Below the pieces are notes generated by a model. The model saw only the letters and a program-made list of their open reading frames with translations, made no database searches and was not told where the DNA came from. Below are positions 10,964 through 22,706 of a DNA stretch of 64,000 nt, piece after piece. Within the stretch, counting starts at the first letter, position 1. The number at the start of each line of letters is the position of its first letter. A program made the position numbers and the translations under genes. This DNA is from Endothia cerciana (Eukaryota; Ascomycota; Sordariomycetes; Diaporthales; Cryphonectriaceae): contig JALRMH010000037.1 of NCBI GenBank assembly GCA_026119935.1, forward strand, positions 62,001 through 126,000. Direction: 5' to 3'.

Positions 10964-12139
10964 CTTGAGAGACAACTACCAGGCCGGGGAAGCCGTGGAC
11001 TTGAGGGCTGATAAGCGAGCCTTCGTTGTAGATCACCGTCCACAACATGACGCCCCGCAGTTCCTTATACTAGAAATATACATATATATATATATATATA
11101 TATATTGGAGCAGAGATGAACCTGTGTGGTTGATAAACGTGCTGTCGAGTCAGCTGCATAATCGTCCGGGGTTGATGCCAGTCCGACCCCGTCACGCTCG
11201 TCTCCTCACCGCAGCTTGACGGGCCGGCCAATCCATCGTCAGTGGGCCTTCAATTAATAACTCGTCCTGCCAAGGAGCAGTCAGTCAATATGAGATCTAG
11301 CAAGGTCACGACGGAAAGGCTACTCCCTCCGGCTGCGCGAATTATTGAGGTCTGTTTCCACCGCCGGATTGTGAGAGGCAGCTGCGTTACAAGAGAATGC
11401 AAGGCGATACGTACGATCTCTCCAGGTTTGCAACACTGAAGAATAACACGCAATATTTACCTCTTCTCGATTGAGAAATGGATGATGGGTTCTGGGAGTC
11501 CTGGGCCCGTCGTCCCCCGTGCCGTCCGTGTGCTGTGGGGGTGACAGTATTAAACTCCGGGTCAGTATAATTTCCTATTCGGGCACCTAGAGAGAGCACT
11601 TGACACCCGGGCCGGAGCGCATGCTTCTCTATTTCTCTCTCTTTCTTACGCATGATGAAGATCTCGACCGGACCAGAGCGAATGTTTTGGGGGGCGGGGG
11701 AGGCTGTATGCGGAGCAGCGCTACCTATGTAGCCGAGGGGTGGGGCATGTGGCCTCCCTCCATACTCGATCTCTGACAAATCAAAACTCAATGAGATAGA
11801 GATGGTATAAGAGAAACGTCTCGGTAGGCTCTTCAGGCTTCCTAAATAAATTTGAATGTTAAGGGGTTTGATACTGGGCGTCTTCTCAAGGCATCCCCCT
11901 TTCAAATCAGTGTCAGAAGAGAGCAACCATGAGGAAGCCGTTGAGGACTTCGTCTCTCCATCTGCACCGGTGATAATTACGGTAGCCCATCTCGGCCTTC
12001 TGGGCCACGGCCCACGGGCCCGTCCTCGGATGGCGATTCCATCGTGCTGGGTCCCATTTTACACCATGTGAGATCCAGGCCAAAGGGGGATTCGGGCCAG
12101 TAGGAGGATCCCAATTTTCCTCGCCAGGAACCGATGCAA
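10964..12139. other. Intergenic region upstream of tannase gene, with (TA)n repeat
   Basis: No gene supported. Contains the tannase promoter, a (TA)n microsatellite at 11072-11106, and an AG/CT-rich stretch near 11630-11650. The minus-strand frame at 11387-11926 is long but has no recognisable composition. Confidence 0.4.
11072..11106. repeat. (TA)n microsatellite
   Basis: Near-perfect TA dinucleotide run directly visible about 110 bp upstream of the tannase start. Confidence 0.95.
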
Positions 12140-12604
12140 TTACATATAGCATATCGCTGTCCGCTCACTCACTACCTTAGCGGCCATCCACTCGGGGCTC
12201 ACAAACTCGACATCGTCGTCCCAAAGCTTCGTCGCCCCGGGTGTCCCCACTCTATCGTCTTTCCAATGCTCGCGCTGTGGCCATGGTGACATGTCAAAAC
12301 TCAACTTAAGAGAATACTTAGACGACTCGGAATCTATTCGCGCCCACTCTTCGGCTTCTTCCTCCGCATTGTCCAGAGAGCCCTGCTCCTTCAGAAGCCG
12401 CAGGTACGTGTGATGAAATTGAGCGGCGAAACTGCCTTTGCTAAGACGAGCCGTATACGTCTTGGGTGAAGAAAACGCCGCGGCCGCTAGGGTTCCCTCG
12501 TTGACGTTCATGCTGTTGCGGAGTCGAGCGTCGGGAGGAGGCCTTCTTCCTAGGGTGAGCTGCATTTCAAACTCGACTAGCATTCGATCGTTGTTAAAGT
12601 CGAA
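12140..12604 (-). CDS. Unrecognised protein fragment or small hypothetical gene
   Basis: A minus-strand frame, ATG at 12583 and open upstream to about 12630, encodes roughly 147 aa of protein-like, charged sequence: VEFEMQLTLGRRPPPDARL, an acidic helix LDNAEEEAEEWARIDSES, and DDDVEFVSPEWMAAKVV near the end. A GTAGTGAGTGAG sequence near the 3' end (GCTAAG followed by GT) could be an intron donor, so the true end is uncertain. I do not recognise a family. It could be an exon of a two- or three-exon hypothetical gene or a decayed remnant. Confidence 0.25.
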   Translation of the reverse strand, partial: FDFNNDRMLVEFEMQLTLGRRPPPDARLRNSMNVNEGTLAAAAFSSPKTYTARLSKGSFAAQFHHTYLRLLKEQGSLDNAEEEAEEWARIDSESSKYSLKLSFDMSPWPQREHWKDDRVGTPGATKLWDDDVEFVSPEWMAAKVVSERTAICYM

Positions 12605-14156
12605 AACATGGCTATTTGCCTCTCTCAGTCAGGGACCACTTCTTCGGGAAAGCGAGGACGAAAAGAAATGGTTGCCTCGAGCCATCTTAGGTTAGATGAT
12701 ACAGTTGCCTTTGGACATTTTTGAGTCCCGGAGCTACTATAAACAAAGAGACTGGGCTCTCAAAACAGCCAGGAGGGGATTGTCTTCACGGGAAAGCGCA
12801 CTCTAATTGCTCGGGCTTCTAGATAGTCCACGTGGTTTCTGCGCAAACCTAGACGCTCAATTCTTCGCTGCTCCAAAGTTACTTACGCATACATTGTCAG
12901 CACATGCCAGGTTCCTCTCGCGTCTAACGGATCGTGCCGAGAAACCAAGCGAATATATAACGTACCTCTCCTCGGCCATCTTCGCAGAAACAAAGCTTAC
13001 ACCGTCCCGCATCTTCCGGCGTCCAGTAGCCCATCCCACACAGGGTTTGATCGCAGGGTTTGCACGGCAGCACAAGGTGCCATAGCCATGATATTGAGAA
13101 ATATAAGGTATGTTTTATAGAAATTGGTTGAACAATATTACGACTAGAAAAGAAGTGTCGCTAAGATGTGCGAGCGCGTGGTGTATGCGAGAGGCCTGGG
13201 CCAGGCACGGATACGTTGTTGAGAGGGGATGTAAGCTGGGAGTGGATGTTAACATTATTCGGCCCTTGATATCCATACCTAGGTATTAGTTAGAGCTTCC
13301 GCTTTGTACGAGTAAAAATGCTAAAATCGAGATACAGGCACATATGTTTCACTACTTCGGTAGTAAGAGAGGCTATACTCGGGGAACATGCCTTTGAGGT
13401 AATATAGCAGGCCGTCCTGCCGCAGATTGTAATTGGAAATGGTGTCAACCATCATTGACGCCATGCTAACCCTTTTCTATTCCATTCAGAACTGTGGAAA
13501 AGCCTGAGAAGTCTCTAAGTGCAATCATTGGTACTAGTTCGTTGGCTCTCGAACGTTTGCGTTCGTTTAATCTACGTGTCCATCATACCCAGTATCGTCA
13601 CTCATGGTAAGGCAGATTTTGTATATCCCTAAGTCTGGACAGCTTGCATGGTGGCTGTGTCCCATGATCACACCATCAGCTGCGCGGGGAGGGAGACGTG
13701 AAGGCTGGTGACGTCCCGAACTCTGCTGCAATTCGCTGGCGAGATCATGTCTCAGTACAGGCAGACCGCAAGACTGGTTTAACGGAATAGAAAATCCCAG
13801 GGAGTGTGACACATGGAAAGACACTAGTCTGCAAGTTATGCCCGTTCGATTAGACCGTGGCTGGGGCGCAGCCATACTCACTGCCTCAACTCCTGCGGAT
13901 GCTGCAACAGGCTCTACGTTTAGGCTCAAGCTGGCTGGCGTCCTTCTGAGTCTTGGTGAGGGTCTTCCCCGAACTTTACCTTTTTTATTGCTTAAAACAT
14001 AAGCCGACTCTCCCGGGTTTTGTTCATGATAATTCTTCATGATGAGTTTGCATCCACGATTCGGTTACAATTCTGTCAATTATTGTTTTTTTCCCCCCCC
14101 TTCGATATCCAACATATCAAAGCCCCATCCGACTCGCGCTCTCTATCTCACCCGAC
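12605..14156. other. Intergenic region upstream of the NLR-type gene
   Basis: No gene supported. Sequence is AT-rich around 13080-13560. A C8 tract lies at about 14093, and the last 60 bases before 14157 are pyrimidine-rich, consistent with the leader of the gene starting there. Confidence 0.4.
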
Positions 14157-17100
14157 ATGGACGTCATTTCAGTCGCATCGAGCATAGCTGGCCTCATCAG
14201 CCTGGCAGACGTCGTCTTCGTCCGAGTGACAAAATACGTTAGGGCCGCCAAGAACGCCGACAGGGAGGTTAAAGAGCTCGCCCAGGAAGTCCTCTTGCTT
14301 ACCGGCGCGGTGCAATCTCTAAGGACGCTGGCTCAGGCATACGAAGCTGATGGCCTTAAGGATGAAAGCATCGACAAGCTGAGAATGCATCACATTGCTC
14401 AATGTCACACTACGCTGGATCATATTTGTAAGAAGCTGAAGGACCTTGGGGGTAAGGACCTTAAGCGGAAGCTCGTATGGCCGTTCACGAAGGAGAAAAC
14501 CAAGGAGCTCCTGGCGGACGTGTCTCGGCATAAGGAGAATATTACTCTGGCGTTAAGCGCGGACAGCTTGGGTTCCCTTTTGCAACTACTGTCAAACGAT
14601 GAGAAGATGCAGAAGACTGCTGAGGATGCTCTCGATGAAGCGAGAAAAACCGGAGAGATTGTGTCTCGCATCGACCTGGGCAACCAGTACTCAGAACGGC
14701 GCAAGGTTGTCGACTTCTTTCTCAAATATAACCCGCAACAGAACTATCAAATGAGTCTTAGACTACGACATCCAAGGACTGGCCTATGGCTTACGTTCCT
14801 GCCACAGTTCCAGGATTGGCTCACCAATCCGGACTCGAAGCTCTGGCTCAGCGGCATTCCCGGAGCTGGGAAGACGGTGCTCGCCGGTACCATTATCGAA
14901 GAAGCACTTAAGAGAAATTCGGACGACATCGCCACGAGTTTCTTCTTCTGCGACTACAAGGATTCGAGAACGCAGACACCAGAAAATGTACTTCCTGCTA
15001 TCGCCTCCCAGCTCGCAATCCAGAATGAGGAGGCATACGGTTTCCTAAGAAGGTATTTCGCAAAGTTGCACCCGGAGCGTGCCTTGCCGCAAGATATCTC
15101 AGTTACGGACTTACAGCCCCTCTTGGAAGACATGCTGAAGTCATTTCGGCAAGCCTGTCTGATTGTAGACGGTCTAGATGAGTGCGGAGACCACACGGAC
15201 AATGTTCTAGACACACTGCTAGAGATCATTGAGGATTCAGACAACCTTTCGACAGCCCTCTTGAGTAGGGACGAGGACTACATTAAAGAACGGCTCGTCA
15301 GCGTCAGGGAAGGAAGCGAGGACGGCGACCTTGAGGATAACTTTATTCGAGTGGAGATCGCGGCACATACTCAAGACGTTACAGAATTCGCCACAGCCGA
15401 GATCGAAAGACATATCAACGATCTTGATCTCAAGGGTGAGATCATCGAGCGGCTTATCTCTGGAGCTAAGGGGATGTAAGTTACATGAAATATTGAGTGC
15501 CAATACTATGCTGACAATATTCTAAGGTTCCGCTGGGTGGCCTGCCAACTAGACAGTCTCGAGGATTGTGTCACCGATTATCAGTATCGAGAAGCATTGA
15601 ATGAACTACCATCCACGCTTAGCGAGACGTATAAGCGCACCTTGTTGCGGGTGAAGCCAAAACAAGCCCCTCTCGTCCAGATGATCCTGAACTTCATTGC
15701 TTATGCGACCCCAAGATTGGATATACAAGAGTTGAGGGAGGCACTCTCCACCCCACAGATATTGAACAGGGACTTTGTGCTAGAGAATGGTAGCATCTTC
15801 CAGGAAGCCAACATTACGAAGCTGTGCAAGAGCTTGATCAGGAAATCGAACGACAATCTACACTACGAGTTTGCACACTTCTCTGTCCAAGAGTTTCTCG
15901 AAAGCGAACTCATGTCTTGTCGCGAACTGGAACCTTTTCAAGTCTCGGGGTATATCTGTGACCGACTTATGACCCTACAATGCCTCAACTACCTTCAGCT
16001 TAAGAATTTTGAACATTTCAAAACTGCGAAAGAGGACGTGATAGAATACATGGACACCAGACGCGATCATTACGCTTTTTATTCCTATGCCGCCTATAAA
16101 TTGGCCGAGCTACGCGCGAGACATGTGGGCAGAAAAGTCTGTGCTCGATTCCGCCAAGTCGCTGGTCGATCCTAAGAGTGGTGGCACTTTTAGGTCATGG
16201 GTTGTTGAGCTGCTTATCAATCTTATAAGTGGATCCCTCCTATACGGCGCAGTTACAGACCCGACTATCTCCAAATTAGTAGAGCATAATGTCACTTCTC
16301 TACATATAGCGGGTGCTCTGTCGCTTCCCAGTGTCTGTTTATGGTTGCTCGACAATGGGGCCAAGGTGGATCAGAGAAGTCCATTCGGCACTCCGTTGCA
16401 ATGTGCCATCCAAGGGCTCATATTCACAATACTTACCGAAAATCTCGATTTTTTTGAACTGTTCCGTTACGCAGATTTTGTTGAGCCGTACTACCGTTCG
16501 CGACGATGTTCACAAGACAGTCAACCATTGCACTCCACAGCAGACACTGTCAGATGCCTTTTGGATAAGGGTGCGACCTACAAGATCACATACTCCAATC
16601 CCTTTGGATGCCAAACCTTGATGTCAATAGCATTTTGTTTGGTTGGGGTTTGTGCAGATCTGCTTGTGGCCACCACTCTTATTGAATCCGGTGTCTGTGT
16701 TGAAGAGAGTGACCCCCAGTGTTTCAAGGAAATCATTCAGCAACTGGAGGAATATTGGGCGAACTATCTCGAACACACAACCGTGGCCCTTACTCTGAAG
16801 AGCTTTATTCAGGCACTAGGTGGTTGTCTCCGCAGATCACAATTGCATTGGCAGATGTACCAGTCAGCTTGGCAATTGGCAATGGATTTTAATTGCAGTT
16901 TTGCTTTTGATCCACTCATTGCTGATACCGGGATTTTTTTCACGGAAGGCATCCTTCGGCACTCATTAGTGGCAGCTGCCGAGCACGGTAATGTTGACGT
17001 GTTGAAAAAGATGTTGGAGGACCCTAGGATCAAAGAAGGGGGCGTCCTGGGCCTCGAAGGAGAGTCACCCTTTGAAGCAGCTACCCTTAGCAACGAGATA

Positions 17101-19072
17101 TCGACTGTTGAGGTCTTGTCTGTGTTCAGAACCTTGCTCGATGCAGATTGCAACAGAGTCTTGGAACGTGACAAGGCAGGCATGCTACCAGTGCACCAAC
17201 TGGCAAGGATCTGGCAGAGTAATTTGGACGAATTGGACGAAGATCATGAGGTGTTCAAAGCATTTGGAGATATTGTCAAAGAGCTTGGATCCTATGGAAA
17301 TGGCTGCAACCCACGCATAGCCTACGATGAGACCGCACTGCGCCAATCCTACATCCGGGAGGGGGCTACTGCACTGCATATTTGCAGGAGCAAGTTGGCA
17401 GTCAAGGCGTTCTTGGAATTTGACATGGAAGAGAACATCTCTATGACACTAGAGACAGAAGATGCTATGGCTATACACCCGTGACTGCCTAGCTTGCTAA
17501 TGGTAAACAATCCAGTACCTTGCTTCTTTTGGGGAGAGCAAAAGGGCTTTCTGGAGCACTTCGAAGCCCCGCCCCCATCCTGTCGTTGTGTGTTGCTAGC
17601 GATGCCGAGGATGCATATTCTTCTCTGATGGAAGGAGGCTTGGGGGAGATTTCTGCAGCTACTAACAAATAACGGCCCTTGCATCATCTGCACGACGAAA
17701 TATCTATCGATTTCCTGCAGCGTTTGATAGCTGACGGCCCTTGCGCACTGAAACTTCGTGTCAATGGCAGAATACCACTCGACGTTTACCTGGACGCGTG
17801 CATGTCTGATTTCAAGTGCAATTCCCTTGTTGAGGCCAACACACGCGTTTTGGAGGCTCTGGCATCAACGCAAATACTCGAGGACGAAGAGAAGGTGCTG
17901 TCGTGGGAGAATTTCATCTCAAATATTGAAAAATTGAGGGAAAAACAGAGATTTGGGTACGAGGACGAGGACGTCGACAGATTTTCGTTGGAACGGAAAG
18001 CTTCTGCAAATATCGCAGTGCATGTTCTTCAAAACCTTGGGTCTGTGGAGTCATATGAAGCGACTAGACGGCGCCCATATGTTTCAACCATGCTGCAAGG
18101 TCTCCAGGACCACGTGGACACATATCATCTTGATCAAGTCTGGCGTGGATGTGAACGAGTGCGATCATTTCGGCTACAATTTCCTGGGTCTCGCAAAAAA
18201 CAAAGAGGTTTTTGCAATAGCTGTTGCTCACGGTCTGGATATACACGAAAAGAACGCTGCTTCATTGCTCTTCGTTGCACCTTCGCGGCCTGCCTGACAG
18301 CGCACTCGCTTCTCTTTTGTTGAACATGGACCTTTAAGTCAATGATGGAGGACCACATCCCTGGGGAGTTTCCCATCGCTACAGCACGACGCTCTCTGAT
18401 TCCCCCGGCTTCTTGTCTGAACGATTCGATATGTATCTGCGGAAGCTTGGAACGGAAAGGTTCCAATGGTTGGCTAATCTCGAACCCAATGATTGTTAGA
18501 GTCCCTTTTGCAAGTTTGCATCCAGAGGGGACATCACCATCCTGTAGAATCTTATTCGTTTGGGGGCTCGTCTGGATTTTGAGGGTTGCCCGGTCGGGTC
18601 AGCTCTGATGGCAGCATGCTCTTCCGGGTGCCTCGAATCCGTCAAGTTCCTCGTGCGACAGGGGTCCTCAATTTGCTACAATGGACCAAAAGGCTATCAC
18701 TTCGCTGTTATCCTTGCGAGTCGTTTTGACGAAATCGTAAAGTGGCTACTGCTTGGGCGTTTTACGGAGCAGGCGAAACTGATTGGACGTGAGGATGCGG
18801 AACCCATGGACGATGACACTTCTGGCTTCGTGGGATGGAGCGGTCCGATCAAGGGAGAGTTGATAATTGCTGGAGACTTAGAGAGGAGGGTTTATGAATC
18901 AGCAAAGGATTACTGGTTCCGTCTTACCGCCGAGAAGAAGGGCTGGGGAGGGAGAGTTGTGCCGAGCGACAGCAGGGCAAAGACATGGAGACTGTCCAGA
19001 TTGGTGCCTGAGGAGACTGTCCGTATCTGCCCAGGGTACTACGGATCTTCCAGAGAGGGAGAGACACCTTGA
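14157..19072 (+). pseudogene. HeLo-like / NACHT / ankyrin-type STAND (NLR-like) protein, decayed 3' half
   Basis: NLR-like signalling protein of the fungal allorecognition/cell-death type. Residues 1 to about 200, starting MDVISVASSIAGLISLADVV, match the HeLo-like N-terminal domain of STAND proteins, a putative membrane-active death effector. A NACHT NTPase follows, with Walker A GIPGAGKT at 233-240 and Walker B LIVDGLDEC at 335-343. A 51-bp intron (15476-15526, GTAAGT...CTAAG) joins GAKGM to FRWVACQLDSLEDC, a hallmark of this architecture. The region from about 16300 to 19000 encodes degenerate ankyrin-like repeats. Lesions: +1 frameshift near 16095, -1 near 17473, in-frame TAG at 17490 and TAA at 17670 (each one C-to-T step from CAG/CAA), a shift near 18067, another near 18290. 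The N-terminal module is open and intact to 16095, so a truncated HeLo-NACHT protein could still be made. No promoter element was identified. Confidence 0.85.
15476..15526 (+). other. Intron in the NLR-like gene
   Basis: 51-bp intron with GTAAGT donor and CTAAG acceptor. Removal recreates the codon for Met in GMFRWVACQL, the conserved junction at the end of the NACHT module. It supports the gene once having been spliced and functional. Confidence 0.85.
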
Positions 19073-20632
19073 TCACATGATAATCAGAGGTTGGACGTCT
19101 CATCGTGAAGTCGAGTCAAGGTGACCGGACATACTAATGGCATTAACGATTCATAGAGCACCTGATAATATAAATTCCGAATACAATTGGGTCGCTCGGA
19201 AGTTATGGAAAGCGAGCGTCTAACCTCTCAGCCCGCATAGATTTTTGGGGGGGGGGGGGAGGGAGTTCATGTTCCCAGTCACACCATAATGAAACAGCCT
19301 CATCCACACCCTCAACCTAGGCAAATACGTGCGCCCGAGTAACGGCCGCGCCTCGACCACAACTTAGGGACATCTCTTCATTCCTGTTACTCGGTTCAAA
19401 TTTTCAGATTAAGATGCTCCCAAACATGTAAATTAGCGGTGAGGCAGTGTACCTTTACAATCCGGCGGCTACATTTTCATCACGGGGACCAGTTCGATTA
19501 TCAGCCGAACCATCAGCTCAACGCACCTCAGCTGAGCTGTCAATGCCTGATTGGAAAGATCTTACGTTTAGCTGCTACCGATGGTATAGTACGGCGGACT
19601 CGGACTTTCACTCAAGACCGCAGCGGAATCATTTGGTGGACGGGCGCGTCTCTCAACCCCTACTGATTAGCACCTAGGTCGTTGCAATCTGCGATGCAGC
19701 CCATCCACCTGCACAAAGTCCGGTCCCGCCTGTGTGCTTTGCTCCAGTCGTTCAGCAGACCAGCCCAGCGAGATGCCGAGGTTGGTAAACATAAATCGAT
19801 ACTGCAGTCCCTCAGCTTTCAACCGATCTTTGATCACCATCGTCCGAGCAAGATACTCGTCCTCAGCGGGACCCCCTAGCCGTACACAGTGTATCTGCAG
19901 ATCCGACGTAGAATACCAGGTCGGGGAAGCCATCCACTGGGACGAGGCAAGCCTAACATGCGATCTTGACTGTCTGCCATAGGTCAAGTGCATTGATCAA
20001 GTATTATTCGGTTTCCGGTCCGGAATTGTAAATGGGTAGTAATAGATAAACCGATGCAACAGCGAAGAAAGATCCTTCGCATGGGGCTTATATTCAGGGT
20101 CTAGGCCAATTTGTGTGTGGACTTTTCGACAAGCTCACAAAAACTGTCGTTGGTGCTGGTTCTGAAGCCGTATACGATGCCGAGTGCTGGGAGATGAGAA
20201 AGTTGCACCTCTGCCCTAGTAAGCTGAAGTAACTGATATTGTAGTAGGGTTACGACTTGTCAGTTGGAGTGGATCTTATCCTTCTTCCTATTGCCCGAGC
20301 TCTCTGTAGATCGTGGTGAGATGTAGCTTAGTATGGAATACTAGATATGGTGGGTGTGGATATTGATGCATGAGTAGCTGCAATCACAAACTAGATGACC
20401 GAGTAAATGTATATAGCGTGTGGGCTCCTGATCTGGGTGCGTCTTTCTGTTTTTAATGATTCTAGGTAAGGTACTTCCTATCACTGCCCTCATGGCCCGA
20501 ACCTCCTTGGAAACAGCCCCGCTCCCTTCCCACGGGAGCCAGTTACCCTGTCTATTCTTTATATATATATATATATATAGAAAGAATCGAGAAAATAAAC
20601 GACAGGTTAAACTCTCCGGCATGTAGTCCTGC
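19073..20632. other. Intergenic region with G13 tract and a weak ORF
   Basis: Contains a run of 13 G at 19247-19259 and an (AT)n microsatellite at 20560-20579. The minus-strand frame 19667-19993 encodes 108 aa with some protein-like sequence (ARTMVIKDRLKAEGLQYRF), weakly reminiscent of an NmrA-like C-terminal segment. It has no start context or continuation, so I treat it as an unproven remnant. No other gene is seen. Confidence 0.35.
20560..20579. repeat. (AT)n microsatellite
   Basis: Ten AT units directly visible just downstream of the HET pseudogene end. Confidence 0.95.
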
Positions 20633-21349
20633 TTACAGGGTGTGGAAAGTCGACTTGACAGACCGTTGCTCTAGGCAGGACCTGTCCCGATAATCACAAG
20701 CATAAACACATTCGATCCTTTCGTACGTATCGGCCTTCCGTTCCGTCTTGGATAGAACAAGAAAATAGGCGCCAGTGGAGTTTTCCCGTAGCTGCAAGCA
20801 CTGGACTAACGGCCCTGATTGAAGATGACCTTTCCCGGTTTTATCCAAAGCATAATCAGCGCTGAGGAAGATTTTGCCGGTGATGTTACGTGCATGGACA
20901 TAATACTTCCCCTGCGTATCAACGTCCAAATCACAGAAAAGAGTGCACCGAGCTGCGAGGCCCGAAATAATTAATATGCTCCCAGCCTTACTCAGTGGCC
21001 CAGTCTAGTCTTTCCCTGCAAGGGTGCATCTGACATCGCAAATGGTAGCCTGGTCACGAAGGGTGCCGCGGTCAGGCCATTGAACCAGATCTTTGACCGA
21101 TGCCCACGACCACGATGGGGCAGCCCACTCGTCTGACGACTCCAGCCTGGCGCTCAACTTGGGCAGCCAGGGATTTACTTCCCAGTCGAGCCCGCGCGGC
21201 ATAGCTTCCCGCCAAAGTCCGGCTGCAGATGTCCCCCCCCCGTTGAAACTGGGTCGTTGTTTTGGCCACGCCTGATATCGCTGCCAGCCTATCTCTGTGG
21301 AAGGTGAGTTGAAGATGAGAGTATGCAGCGACAGTATCTGTCTAGCTGT

Positions 21350-21955
21350 CGTGAGCTTCCCGTGGTCGTATTCGGACGGCAGGCTCGCTATGCCGGAGCA
21401 GTCGGTGCCCGGGCCATGCATAGCCTGCAGAACTATGGTCGAGAGGAGCTGGTATACGATAGCAAGGCCTATACCTATAACACGACCTACTATGATGGCT
21501 AGCTTAAGATGTACGCCCACCACGCCACTACGCCTGCAACGCCAGGAGGGCAGCCTGAGTACTATATAAACCAGCTTGATAGCTATATAATAACAGGCAA
21601 GCGCTAGACCTTTATCGAAGGAGCTGCTGTATATAGGAACCTAAGGGATCTAGCGAAGCAGCACTAAGATATATTTATTCAGGATGCAAACGCTATATAC
21701 TAAGCAGGGGTTATAGTAGCTTAGGAAACCTCTATAGCTGAGATACAACCCTAGGATAACTCTAACTTAAACAAGTATATTAACTATAAGGCTTATTACA
21801 CACTATAGGCTATCGAAAGATCATAATATCCTGAGAGGTAAGATTGCTAACAGGGGCACAGCGGATTATCTAGCGCTACACTCGCTGCCACTAAACTGGC
21901 GATGAGTATTATATTAAGCTTAATATCAAGCTTGATATCAGAGAGAAGCTATAGT
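21350..21955 (+). repeat. RIP-mutated fragment of a conserved fungal coding sequence inside the HET gene
   Basis: The plus-strand frame beginning near 21350 reads as protein (ARYAGAVGARAMHSLQNYG, PGGQPEYYINQLDSYIITG, FIEGAAVYRNLRDLAKQH) but is cut by ten stops at 21500, 21605, 21665, 21701, 21722, 21752, 21806, 21824, 21839 and 21848. All are TAG or TAA and none is TGA. Each is one C-to-T change from CAG or CAA. This is the classic outcome of repeat-induced point mutation, which acts on duplicated DNA. The text resembles, from memory, the C-terminal domain of a widespread uncharacterised fungal family (DUF7924-like); this is a weak assignment. It is plausibly part of a repeat or a captured gene fragment. 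Confidence 0.7.
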
Positions 21956-22375
21956 CGTCACAAGGCCACTTCTAAGCGCCAGAGAGACTCGCAGAGTCCG
22001 CCGTCAGGCCCTTGTCGAAAGAAACACAGTTCGAGGGGGAAAACGATATAGTCGACAAAATGAGATTTCCATATGCTGTCACCGCGATCTCTAGATCCGG
22101 TGTCCCACCGCTCCGGGCTGATAGCTAGGCTCACCTCAGACACGTAGAGGAGCTTGGACCTTGCTTCTACCGCCAAAGCCGTCGGCAGGGCCAACATGTC
22201 GGGGGTGACGCAGCCGCCATTGTCGTTCAAAAGGCCGAACCCGATGAAGAGCTGCTGAATAGGCAGACCGGTGGCAACAAGGGCTGCAATGACACCCTAG
22301 ATGATGTGTTGCACAAATTCGACGCTTTCGTCTACTATGCACAGGTCGTTGATATTCTGGCGCGGTCATCTTTCT
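21956..22375 (-). pseudogene. Unidentified protein fragment (F-box-protein-like) inside the HET gene
   Basis: Minus-strand reading from about 22370 to 21960 gives NINDLCIVDESVEFVQHII, a TAG, then GVIAALVATGLPIQQLFIGF, TPDMLALPTALA and LLYVSEVSLAISPERW. The pattern of alternating hydrophobic turns with an SGLPI-type phrase and MLALP resembles C-terminal halves of uncharacterised fungal F-box proteins. This is recognition by pattern only. It is not part of a HET protein and lies between the two HET halves, so it belongs to the inserted DNA together with the plus-strand RIP-mutated piece at 21350-21955. Confidence 0.4.
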
Positions 22376-22501
22376 CTTTCCCTTTAGGCTAGGGGAGTGA
22401 GTCCGGAAACGCACCAAAGGTATGACATTGGCAGAGTGATCCGCCTTTACACTGCCAAATGAGTTCTCTGGTATCGAAGTGTAGAAGTCGTGGTGACAAT
22501 C

Positions 22502-22706
22502 GCCATTCCTGGAAGGCCAATGACCTCTTAGCAAGAGGCGGCCTGTAGTTCCGCTCACGGCGGGAAGGCCGACTTTCATAAGCCCATTCGTCGAGTACGT
22601 CTTGCCATTCTTGGAAGGTCTATTCAGCAGGAGGCGACTGGTAATTCAGGTCGTGGGGGAAAGGCCGACTTTCATGAGCCCATTCGTCGAATGTTGCTTG
22701 TGCAAA
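22502..22706 (-). repeat. Imperfect tandem duplication of about 100 bp in the HET gene
   Basis: Bases 22502-22603 and 22604-22700 start with near-identical GCCATTC(C/T)TGGAAGG and share AAGGCCGACTTTCAT and CCCATTCGTCGA. On the minus strand they encode two consecutive versions of a DEWAxESRP...NY...TFQEW segment that occurs once in ordinary HET proteins. The upstream copy in reading order contains the TAG at 22620. Confidence 0.85.

Noticed and set aside
19667..19993. Minus-strand 108-aa frame, weakly NmrA-like
   Set aside because: No conserved Rossmann start and no continuation; similarity is from impression only.
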